DNA of 64,000 bases from Casuarius casuarius (lineage: Eukaryota > Chordata > Aves > Casuariiformes > Casuariidae): contig PTFA01000271.1 in the NCBI GenBank assembly GCA_003342895.1, forward strand, positions 993,252 through 1,057,251, read 5' to 3'. Numbering within the stretch: position 1 is the first letter of the stretch; the number at the start of each line of letters is the position of its first letter. This document shows positions 37,431 to 48,444 of the stretch, piece by piece. A model generated the notes under the pieces. It worked only from the letters and a program-made list of their open reading frames with translations, was not told the DNA's origin and did no database searches. The position numbers and the translations under genes are program-made.

Positions 37431-40400
37431 TAAGCGCATGGATGTGTGGGAGGGATATCTTGAGAGCAGGGAAATTATTTCTTTGTGTGGAAAAGGCATC
37501 TCCTGTGTGCACAGACTACTAAAAGCAGCAAAACCTGTCCAGGCTTAGCATACTAGAACAGGGGGAGGGGAGCACTCTGGGGTTTGCCTGCTCCAGCACC
37601 CTGCTCAACTGCAGCCACTAAGTGCCTCTAACTTTAACCCTTTACTGTAGCTCCCCAGCCCCCTTCTTGCAAATGCTGTTCAGATTTACGTTGGTCGTGT
37701 GCAGAGCCTTCTTGTGCCACCCCAGTCCCTGTGGCTGTCGCTGGGTGATCCCCGAGCTGTGAGCAGGCTGAGGCTTGCTGAGCCTTGCTGCAGCCTGGGT
37801 GTTTCCAGTTGGGCAGCTGGGCTTGCGAGCGTGCTAAGCCCTGCTACAGCTCGGCTGGGCTCCCGGTTAGTGCCCTGTCCTGGCACTTGACTTTCCCCTT
37901 CAGGTACATTTGAGAGCTTGTCCTTGAGCTACTGCCTGAGCACATTGATGTGCTGGGGCAGCAGGTCTGCCCAGGACTGGGATCAGCTCTGGGATCTTCT
38001 TATAGGGTCCAGCTGCCTTGCCCAGTCACTCTATTCATGGGAATTTACAGACAATTCATATGTTCAGACTTTCCCGGGGGTAAGTTTGATGAGAGAGATG
38101 CTTGATGCAGAGCAAACAAGGAAAACTAGCTCTGGACTCTGCCCAGCTCTTTAAATTCTGGAGCTGGGACTCATCATACCACCTCTACAAAGATCCTTTT
38201 TTAGCTAGCTTTGACTCCAGGCATAGTTTGTCCATTTTATATGTGCATAAGTGCATTTAAGTCTACATATATGTAGTGACATGTCTGCTGTTATGAGCAC
38301 ATGTCTGTATGAGCACATGGACATGTTCAGATGATGAGTACTCTGAAGCTTTCAGGGTTTGAGTTTCAGAAGGTCCTCCTGAAGCATACTTATGGTGTCA
38401 TATCCTGGGCTGCAGTGTACCTGCTGGGTATCTGCTCTTGTGTGCACACTGTTTCAGTCCCATTATGTGCTCTGTGGTTTGCACAAGCTCTAGAGGGAGA
38501 AAAAAAGTTATAAAGACCCTTCTTTCCACAGAAAGCCTAGGATCTGCGTCAGGATTGATGGGCAGGTGGGGGTANGACAGGCACAGCAGATGGCATCAAA
38601 TAAAGTTTGCTGGGAAAGTCTAAGCAGTCATTCTGTACATCAGTGAGGAGATGTCCATGGTGCATCCGTGGGCAAAAAGGCCATCCAGCTTGCNTTTCCC
38701 AGGGGTCTGCTGTAGCTTGAAGGAGATGCTTGCTAATTTGTTAGCAGTGCAGAACAAGGAGCGTAAGAAAACTGCCTTGGGGCAGCAGATAGGAACCAGT
38801 ATCCTGTACCTCACAGACCTCCCACTTTTCAAGAGAAAGCAAAATATTAAGGGCTCTTGAGCACTCTCATTCTTGGAGACACCATATTATTCCAGACCAT
38901 TGCACCTTGGGCTTCTCCTTTTTGCACTACCNCACTTTCTACTTGACTGCCAGTAAAAGCAATATGCTATGTTGACATTATTAGTGGTAGAAGGGATTAA
39001 TCAGACCTTTTCTTTCCATGACAATATCTGCCCTGCCTGCCTGGGAGCAGATGCACCTGCATGGCCAGTTTTGCAGTGGGATCCCCCAGGACCGGTGACA
39101 CAGCATTTTCCTCCCTTTCCTGATACTCGTTCCAGTCACGGAGGGCTGTGGGAAGAAGTGAGCCTGACTTTGTCAGCTGCCTTGGTCTAAACTGACACCT
39201 TCCTCTGTTACTAACTTGGCTATAAATCTTAGCTGTGGGCAGAAACTTGGCAAAGTGGAGGGGGAGGGAAAAATCCTTTAGGAAGCATCCTGGACCAGGG
39301 ATATAAGCACAGGAAGATCAGGTTTGCCTTAGTTGCAACTGTGCTTTGGGATGCATTAGTGTAAAACCTTACCTACTAATTAAAACTTTTCCTCATCACT
39401 GCTGATGGTTAGAGGTGCTGTTTGTTTAGTTTATTTTGCTCACTAAACTAGAAGTTTTATCAGCAAATGCTGCAGTTGTAGTGGATGGGTTTATGAGGGG
39501 AGCTGGGCTGGGAAAGAGAGACAGTGCTTTTTCAAGCAGGGCTGAGCTTACTCTGCCCATGTCCTAGCTGGCAGGGTGCTGATGTTGCCAAACCCCACTA
39601 AAGAGCTCCTAGGGCTTACTAGCATGTGTCTGTGGCACTGTGCTTGCCACAACTACGCTGCTGTGGGTTTGGAGTAGGTATGCTGGCTGCTGACCCGAAC
39701 CATGGGCACAGCTCATGTCTGCCCACGCTGAGCCTGTAGACACTGCTTGGGGTGGTTCCTACCAAAGCAGCCTGTGCTGTCTCTTGTGTCAATGTAATAA
39801 TGCTCATAAGCCAGACTTGCCAAGATGCTTATAGTGCGCTATTGTTAGGAAAAAAAAAAGCTTAATCTGCCTATGATCTCTGTCTGAAAGACTGGAAAAA
39901 TGGGGTCTGCCTTAAATCAACACAAAGCAGGGAATTAGCTTGTGTCTAACGCCAGTCTGAACCCTTGTCATGGTGCCTCCAGCTTTCCTCACAGTGATAT
40001 GATTTATATGCACGGTGCTTATCCTAGTTTCAGACTTTTTTCTCAGTATTCATAGCCTATGTTTCATACTGATCTGCTGGACATCTGACCCCTTCTTGCC
40101 AGCTAAATACATGGTTGAGTCATGTCAGAATCATTCATCTTGATGCTCATTCACTATGATACTCAAAGTAAGAGAAATAGAGATTTTTTTTCCCTGGAGA
40201 GCTTACAGTTTAAGGTCCCCTTGCCCCTTGTACAGATTTAATATAACCATCTAAGTAACCTATAGAGTTAAGCCTCAGCCACAGAGGACAGAAGGTGTGT
40301 AGGTACACATAGCCACCCCTTCTGTCTTTACAGTGCTGCTCTGAGGCAGGCTGTGCCACTCACACAGGGTCCCTGCAGTAAGGAAAAGAGAAGTATGAGC

Positions 40401-43400
40401 TGGAGGGGAGCAGTGTGTGTCTGCTCAATGCCAGCTTGCCCTCATCTCTGCTGTTGCAGGAGCCAGCAAGGCTAGCTACAGCAGCTAGCTATGTAGCCAG
40501 GATTTAAGAAACAGCTGGACTTAATTGCCAAATTTTTGCACCCTACTCTTCTCCTGGTGAAGCCAGGACAGTGAAATGCCTTTGTTAGATGCCAGCTAAG
40601 ACCTTTCTGTCTTCAGATACTACAGAAGTGTCTCCAGCAGCTAGGCAGGTGGGCAAATTCTTTAGAGAGTTTGGGAAGAGGTTTTGAAGGAATAGGCATG
40701 TCTGGAACATCTGTCTTCTCCGGGACACTTTACCCATGGCTACATTTTAAGCCCCCTTAAAGTTAGGAGATCTGTCACTGACTGTGGCAGTGAAGTTTTG
40801 ATCCTCTTCTGAACCTGTACGTGGACTTAGAAATACTTGGTATTTTATGCAGTTGTTGGGGGAATATTTGGGGCAAGTCTTACTGTCCTCCATGTTACAT
40901 GGCCAGTCTGACCAGAGCAGCANTGTGGGAATCGGCACCATATGGAGTGTATTGACATGTCCATGCAGTGTGTCAGCTCGTATGCTGTGTGCAAAACATC
41001 AGTATGGTCACATTTGTTGCTCCACTAAAACAGGTGGTAAGAAGTTGTATAAAAAGATGTTTTACGTGTGCAGGAAAAAGGTCACTTGCCCAGAGCCTGT
41101 CTTTGCATCTGTACAGTGATGTGCAGTCCTCTAAGGACACTTTTCAAACTTCGCGTACCCTTTCCCCTTCTTGCCCATGAGCAAGGTTTCAGGCAGGGAA
41201 GAAGAGGACTGAGGAGAATTTTCTTTTGTTTCACCAACTTTCTAATTTAAGTCTGTCATCTCCTCACTCCAAAACTACTACTTTGGCAGAGGCAGGAGAA
41301 TGAGTCATGGCCGTGGCCTGAGCTCCTGCCTCCTGCCCTGGACAGCAGCACCGTGTCTGCTTCAGCACAAACCCACTGGAGAAGCTCTTGGGCTCCTGGC
41401 TGTTAGATGTGGCTGATGCATTAATGTGGAGATGGGTGAAGGCTTTGCTGGCACAAGTAAGTGAATAGGCTAATGGACAGAATTGCTTGCTCTGGTCTAT
41501 GAGGTCAGATTCATAACGTATTTCTTTCCAGGGTAAGGGTCACATCCTCTCTCCTGGTAATTCCAGTAAACTTCTCCCAAAGGAAAGGGTGCTTCTAAAA
41601 GTAAAATCATGTGGGAGATATGGATAATCTACATGGATAATCTCTTTAACATTGTGGGCTGGAAAACAAAACCAGATTGTAAACAAAATTATCCCTTACA
41701 GATTGAATGGGTTTTGCAGAATTCATGCTGAATAGGGGTAGCCTCTCTGCATGACTCATAGGGCACATTCGTTTCATTCCTTCTGCTGATATCTGAGTAT
41801 ATGCTTCATACCAAACACACTGCTAGAAGCAAAAATGCAACTCCTTGTGGTGTGTCAAGCTGAGCAGGTCCTAGGCTAGGTACACCTATACCAGATAGAT
41901 CTACTGCTTGTTTTTTCAGCCAGGATGTAGTTGTGTAAGTTCCAGTTGACTACAGTGAGACATTCCTCCTGTCTTCTTGCATGGCAGGGCCTTCTAAGCT
42001 GGTCATTAAGGATCTTGCTCCTGTGTCCCACTGCTGGAAGCAACCAGAGAAAGTAAATATGCAGACCCTTGGAAAAACAGCCTGGCGATTAAGTCAGTAG
42101 AAACGCAAACGGCTGCTTCCAATAACAAACCCTGAGGTTTTATGGCTTGTGCGTGCCAACTTTGAAGGAAGATGTAAAGTCAAATATTTGTGTCACTTCT
42201 GGCAGTTGCTCTGAAGAAAATCCTCTCCATGATGCATTGACTTCTGTCCTCTGCTCCCCTGTTTGTTAGCTTTAGACCTGGTGCAAAACAGCAAGACCCC
42301 AGTGTATTAAACATGGGTGTACCATGTGCCAAAAATCTCTTGGTCTGAGTTAGATTACTTGCTTTCTTTGTCCTACACTTAGGAGATCCAAGCTGTAAAT
42401 GAGTAGATTTCTTGTATTAAGTAGTTGTTGGCTAAACTGGCAGTTCTTTTGCCCCCACACTCTTCAGTGGTTGTGGTGACGAGAGGTCCTGGGCCACAAG
42501 CCTGAGGACACAGTGTGCAGATGAAGGTGTCAGGACCCAGGAGTGCAGCTGGGTTCCCACAGCAACGCGGGCTTCTCCAGATGTGTTTCCTCTCCACAGC
42601 TCTCAGAGCAGCCTGCCCAGACTGAAGACCTCATCACTTTTGTTCCTCTGCATCCTCAGCAGTGCCTTGTTGAGGCTCCTGAGAGAATGTGGCTGAAGAA
42701 ACATCCTTGCTGTCCACCTGGTCTAGTAACCAGAGTGCCACTCACCAAGGTCCTTGGGGTGCCCCTGCAGTTCCCAGGGCAGGAGCTCGCATCTCTCTGC
42801 TTCCAGAAGTGAAGTTTGGACTTGCAGTTCACAAGACTGAAAGCCCAGAACTTGAAACGGATCTGTTGTTAACTTTGAGAGGACAGGGCTTCCCTAAAGT
42901 TAGAGGCTGTTTTGTGAAAGTGAGATGGTCATATCTACAAATATGGGGACAGACCTTTGAAACAGAGCTCTGCCCATTTGTGGGCAANGGATCTGGCTCA
43001 CTGGGTGTTGATTTTTGGCACCAGCCTGAGTTTAGAAATGTCCTGTGTTCTGCCAACATTACTCTCAAGGGGAGGGAAAAATTAGTTCTAAAACAGAGCT
43101 GTACATTACCATGGCAATAGGTTTGTACTTATCCATTTGTAGGACTCCTGAGAGGGTGAACATTTTGGGCCATGAAAATTTGCATGGAGTCCATGGAAAT
43201 GAACNGCTGAATGCTCTGGAGAGAAATGTTGGTTCACAGTTGTCATGCACCTTCCTGTGAAGGTGATAAGTGGGAGACAGAAACAGTGACCTCCTGAAAT
43301 AGCACCAAGTGTTATTACTCCTGTGCAAAACATACAGCACTGCAGGAAAAGCATGATAGCCTTTGCCTCCCCTTTTGTACTTGTATAAAGGATAACAGTG

Positions 43401-45821
43401 GGGTCCAGGTATTTGGGATCTTAATCCCAAAAATACCAAAACAAGATCTGCAAAGCCTTCCTAGCTACCTGCCATCCTTCATGGAGAAGTCTCCTTGTCC
43501 TGCTGCCACTATAGAGACCTAACCTCCTGCCCGGATGGGAAGCAGCAATGGGACTCAGCATTGCAATGTAACAGTGATGGTCCCTTCCTAGCAGGTCAGA
43601 AGCTGGACTTGGTGTGTTGCTTGGCTTACGTGGGAAAGAAGCAGTTGGGAGGAATGCTTTACATTTCTGGTGTGTAGTGTTAAAAACAAAGTCCTTCTCA
43701 GGGATGAAGGAGAGAGACTCTCAAGTGTTGTAGTCTGCTTGTGCCACACAATTTTGCCCACGAACTTGATGACTTGCAGGCTGGCTGAAAACATCATATG
43801 CACTGGACAGACAACAATGAACCCTTTGAATGTGTTTTGGGACAGAGTGCTGTTTTCTTGGGAAAGGGAAGGGAGGCTGGTACTTCGGTTTCATATCAGC
43901 TGCTGTCTGGTGAGCTCCAGATTCTTTCTGTGGATGACAAGGCATGATGCAATTCATATGCAGGACTGGCTTCTGAAAGGGCTGAGACTGCCCAGGATGG
44001 CAGGTCTTCCTGCAGAGCCATAGTGCAGCAAGTCTTCTGCCCTTGCTCTGCAGTTTTGAAGATAGCTTTTAAAATAATGTGGGAGTCTGTGAAATCAGCC
44101 TGCTGTGATGTGTCAGTTGTTGACACAGCAACATGATGTTATATCATCACTTATTTCCTGTATGAGGAGTCATAAAACTGTCTGCATGATTTGGTCCCAT
44201 CTGCTTTCCAAAAGCTGAGCTTTCTAGTATCCCTCTTGCCTTTTCTGCTCTCCTCTTCCAGGCTTGTCTCTTAGGCCTTACCTTAAGCTCTTTCACAAGC
44301 TTTATAGGTGTGGGGACTGTTTAAAACCTTCAATTGACTTGGACATCTTTGATAGTTACCCATGTTCTTGCTTGTGCTTAGGACTGCACTGAGTAGCTGG
44401 TGCAGAGGACCCTACTCTGAGCTCTGTCTTTGGACCGTTGTCATCAGGTAAATAAGTAAAAACCTTCCCATAAAAGGACTAACGAAAGTGCTAATGTATC
44501 TTTATGCAGTTAATAGGCATATTAGTCTGGCCCTTTTCTTTGTGTGGGCTAGGACTAGAAGTGCTTGCAAGCCAGTTGACCCACTGGACACATGAGAAAG
44601 GCAGCCTGCTTGGCCGCACACAAGTGAGCCTTATGCCAACTGCCTTGAAATCCTGGTTTCAGATGTCCAGGCACTGCTTGCAGGGGAAGCAGAGGGGCAG
44701 CCTCAGCACATGCCTGAAGTGGAGTTTGAATCTTGATCTGCAGAGGGATGCCTGCCTTGTCCTGCCTCCATGCCCAGGTAAACCAGGGTGTAAAGGCTAT
44801 CTGCAGCTCATTTGNGACTCGGCTTTTTTGGTGCTTCACTGAAAATGTCTCACTTTGGTTTTTCAGAGGAGTCAAAAGCTGCTGCTGCTGGGTTTCTTTT
44901 TTTTTCTGGCACAAAATCTAGCCTGGGGTTCCTGAAAACTCTGAGGTCAGTGTCCCTCCCAGCCCATCACAAGACAATACTTTTGCTGCTGCTAGAGCCC
45001 CATAAATCAGACTCTTTTTCACAAGCCAGCACAAGGACAAGTCTCTTGGTGCAGCCAGGAATCAGACATATGGAAGGTCTCATGCTAAACGGCTTTGGAG
45101 AGCTGCTGAAGAAGGAGCTTGGCTTAGGTCTTATGTCAAGTAGGATGAGGGAGGGAAATGTCTCCAGCTTGTTTGTGGTCTGGCAGCCACAGAGGTTTCT
45201 GCTGCTGTCATTGGAAACCAGTTTTTTATATTTGCCTCATTCCTGAGATGTTTCTGCTGTGTGCGCCTGTGCTGCAGCCCTACAGCTTAAGCTGACTGCG
45301 CTCCACCAGGCCTCAGGGACTCTCTCTGCTCCTCAGCCCAAAAGAGCTGCAGCAGTCTCGACCCCCAGGGTAGCGTATATGGCTGACCTGAAAGGGAGCG
45401 TGACCAGGGAGTCAAAGGAGAGGACCCAAGTGCTAGGATTGCCTGTCAGTGGTTAAACCCCAGCTTCCTGTCTCGATTTTACTGTCGGCAAAAATGGACT
45501 TTGTTTGCCAGGCTTCATTAGTAGGGTCTCTTAAGATGACCAAATCCCCAGGACCTTGTCAAAAGAAAATCTTTCCTGTAGTAGTTGCAGACAGAACTGG
45601 GCTCTGTCCAAGCTTGGTATCGATGTGTGCTTTTTGCACACTGCACCAGAGGTTTGCTAAGGGACAGTAGGGGAGGGGTGTTGTCCCCTGTCACCTTATT
45701 CAAAACCTTTTCCCAGTCCCCTGCCATTGGGCCCTTCAGGAACCTGATGAGCCCTTGAGCTTGGCCTTGGTGCCCCACAGACATCACAGCTCCATCCTCA
45801 GGGGCTGAGCTTTCACGGTCC
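37431..45821. other. Intronic sequence, little recognised
   Basis: No exon or confident transposon was recognised. Ambiguous bases begin at 38575. At 40198-40220 the words GGAGAGCTTACAGTTTAAGG weakly recall a part of sauropsid MIR-like SINEs but are too short to call. The half-site cluster at 38263-38328 is listed separately. Confidence 0.5.
38263..38328. promoter_or_regulatory. Palindrome plus cluster of three p53-family-like half-sites
   Basis: CTACATATATGTAG at 38263-38276 is a perfect 14-bp palindrome. It is followed by TGACATGTCT (38277-38286), GCACATGTCT (38297-38306) and GGACATGTTC (38319-38328). Against the p53/p63 half-site rule RRRCATGYYY the last is perfect and the other two have one mismatch each. 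Spacers are 10 and 12 bp. The words GAGCACATG also occur twice, so a small local duplication may have produced the cluster. Confidence 0.3.
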
Positions 45822-46394
45822 ATGGATCCAGAGGGAGGCTGGTGTACCCAGTGCTGGTATGTCCAGTGGCTCAGCCTGGGTTGGCCCTCTTTTTCCAGGG
45901 GTGAACTGGGGCAGGTGACTCACTCTGGACTGCCCTTGGACTACTGCTCAAATTACTTTGCAGGCATTTCTCTGTCAGCATGCTTCACGGGCAGCCGGAG
46001 CTTGGCTCCNCGGCCAAACTGTCTGGGACGCAGCTCCGGCAACTCCTGGCTCAGACCTGAGCAGCAAACCCCGCTGCATGGTTTGCAGAGTTGTTCCAGC
46101 ATTGAGATCCCCACTTCTGCGCTCCCAGAAGAAGAGGGGGAGCATGATGCGCTTTGCAACCGTTGCATGAGCTGCAGCGGCGAAGCACTCCCGAAGAGTG
46201 GTGCTGAGGGATCGGGGGGATGGTGTTGTCATAAGAAGCATCTGCAAATAATAACTCAGACTGCTGACTGCAATATTGGTACTAGTTATACAAGTCTGCC
46301 CACCCATTTACCAACCAAGTCACCATTTAGGTCTTGCAGATTTTGTTCTGGGGCCCAGATTTATTTTGGATGGAAAGACACGTGTTTCCAATGA
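45822..46394 (+). other. Longest open frame of the window, probably not a gene
   Basis: A 190-codon open frame with one ambiguous base. The peptide is cysteine- and serine-rich, with no signal peptide, membrane segment or domain that I recognise. Its central part (45985-46225) is rich in CG dinucleotides, which lowers stop frequency and can explain its length. The chance expectation for the window is about 160-185 codons. I treat it as non-coding intron with a CpG-rich patch. Confidence 0.3.
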
Positions 46395-48352
46395 ATTTAC
46401 ACCTGCAGTGATTTATGTTTTGAACTGGCGTTAGCAGCAACCAAAACACATTTGTCAAAAGTTCTTCTTTGTCCTTTTTATAGCATCTTTTTTCTTTTTC
46501 TCATTTTGATGTCTGCTCTGCTTTTTCAACAGTAGTCTAGTTTGGGAGCAGATGAATGTTCTTCCAAAAGCTTCTTGAAATGAGCAGCTGTTGGTCACCA
46601 AATCAAACAAAAGAACATTGTGAAAAGTGAGTCCAAAGTGAATTTTTTAGAAAAACTTAAATGTGATATTATGGTTAGATCTCATGTGCCAGCAGGCTAA
46701 ACGAATACATGAGACAGCATACTATGACTTACTCTCCCCCTTCATGCTTAATTCATCAGTAGCTGGCAGTAAACTTGTGTTTATAATAGAAATGCTTCAA
46801 AGTGGTGCAGCTTCAGCACTTGGTAGCCTGGAGAAGGATGCTTTGCAGTGTTTACTGTGCTCAGTGGGGCGCAGAGGGCTAGATAATGTAGCGTTTGCTA
46901 CGTCATCTGTGGCATGCTGTTGTTCACCTGGACCAGAACATAGGTTAGGTTTTTGGGGAAGCTGTGCCTACTAGTTAAGCTCTAGGATTTGCTAACTGCT
47001 TGAGCTGAGAAAGTGTGCACTGGATCTCTTGAGAGACCAGATATGAAATTATGGATTATTACATAAGCGACGCCTCTTTTATATAAATTTCTAAGTTAAT
47101 ACTAGAACAACCCCTGAACTTGTTCTAAGGGGCTGCTCTACTGGAGATGNCCTCTTTGAACTGAGATGCAAAACGCAGATCCGTCTGTTTTATTGTGATT
47201 AGATTAGGATGCTGTTACACCCCGGCTGCTTTGCCGTCGTCTTTGATTTCTGCTGTGTCCTCTGTCCCTGGCAGTTGCAGCCCCATCATCTTTAAATAAG
47301 TTATAGGATCATTTTGAAACAAATGAGGATTAGGATCATTACCAGTAATGTTTAATATAATTAACAGTATTTTCTTCTTTCATTTCTGTTAAATCCCTGT
47401 GTTGGCATATTTGTTTCTTTAAGCATTCTCTTCCCTGTGCGAGGGAAATGCAAAACTCGGTACCAGACATTGAGACCAGTTTGGTTCTGTTGTTCCAGGC
47501 CGGGGAAAAGTGGAAAATTAGCAGCATGAAACCTGCTAAATGGCAGAGTTCATCTGCGTCATGTGCTGTCATTGGAGCTGTGTGCAGTTTTTCTGAAAAA
47601 TATTCTTTTTTGAGGGAAAATTGGGTTTTCAACAGAATGAAATATTTGCAGAAAGCAAGGGTGAATCAACATCTGGCAGTTTCTCAGCCACCAGATTTTT
47701 TTGACTTGTGCATAATTGTCTTTTAGCAAAAAAATAAATTTAAGCAAAGGTCTGCGCGAATAAGACCCTCACTGTCCAGCCTTGATTGATTATAGACACT
47801 TGCTTTTGCNTTAATTCTGTTACTTAATCTTGGCATCATCTGCCTTTTTCCTCTTAGCTGTTTCCAGTGCAGATGCAATGTTGTGTGGGGTTTGTTTTTG
47901 TTTTTTTTTTCCGCAAAGGGGTAGGAGAGACCCCACCCATGTCGGAGGCTCCTCAGACAGACAGGCTGCTTTTTGCCACAAATCGCGGGGGGAGTGGGAA
48001 GCTACCCTTCTCTGGCTGCACTTCAGGGTGGCAAAGACGTAGCTAGCCTGACCCTATTCGACTTCTCCTTCATGGATCTCAGTCTCTATAAACAGCCTTT
48101 TATGGTATTTGACTTTCAAAAAGGAACCAGGGTGTGGATGGGAACAGTGACAAAGAGCCACTTATAAGGATTGAGGGAGCTCTTACAGGAGACCAGCACA
48201 TAATTTTAAGATCAAAAGAAAAATCTTGCAATATCTTAAGTCGCTGAAATGTCATCAGAGGTGTTTAAGTAATGTCATTCAGCCTCCAGCAACCAGGGCC
48301 AGAAGGTAATAGCGGCTCCACGACTCTGTTTCCCTGTTAAATAGCAGTACGA
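46395..48352. other. AT-rich, repeat-free intronic stretch
   Basis: Compared with its surroundings this is AT-rich and free of recognisable repeats. It contains several words of the homeobox or forkhead type (TTTAATATAATTAAC near 47349, TAAATAAG near 47292). It could be a conserved non-coding element, but conservation cannot be judged from one sequence. Confidence 0.35.
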
Positions 48353-48444
48353 ACTAAGTGACTTGTTGAAGAATTCCCAGTAAGTCAGGACCAGAGCCAG
48401 GAATTAAAAACCAGAAACCCAGACTCCCAGGCTGCTGAGCAATG
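48353..48444 (+). repeat. MIR-type SINE remnant
   Basis: CTAAGTGACTTGTTGAAG, then CCAGTAAGTCAGGACCAGAG, CCAGGAATTAAAAACCAG and CCCAGACTCCCAGGCTG follow the 3' half of a sauropsid-type MIR consensus (aagtgacttgcccaaggtcacacagcaagtcagtggcagagccaggaatagaacccag...tgactcccag) in order. It is diverged and truncated. Confidence 0.65.

Noticed and set aside
36593..37433. Overlapping open frames of 151 and 174 codons
   Set aside because: They lie in a GC-rich patch where stops are rare, have no family resemblance, and their lengths are within chance expectation.
40195..40222. GAGAGCTTACAGTTTAAGG as part of a sauropsid MIR-like SINE
   Set aside because: Too short, and the neighbouring sequence does not follow the consensus order.
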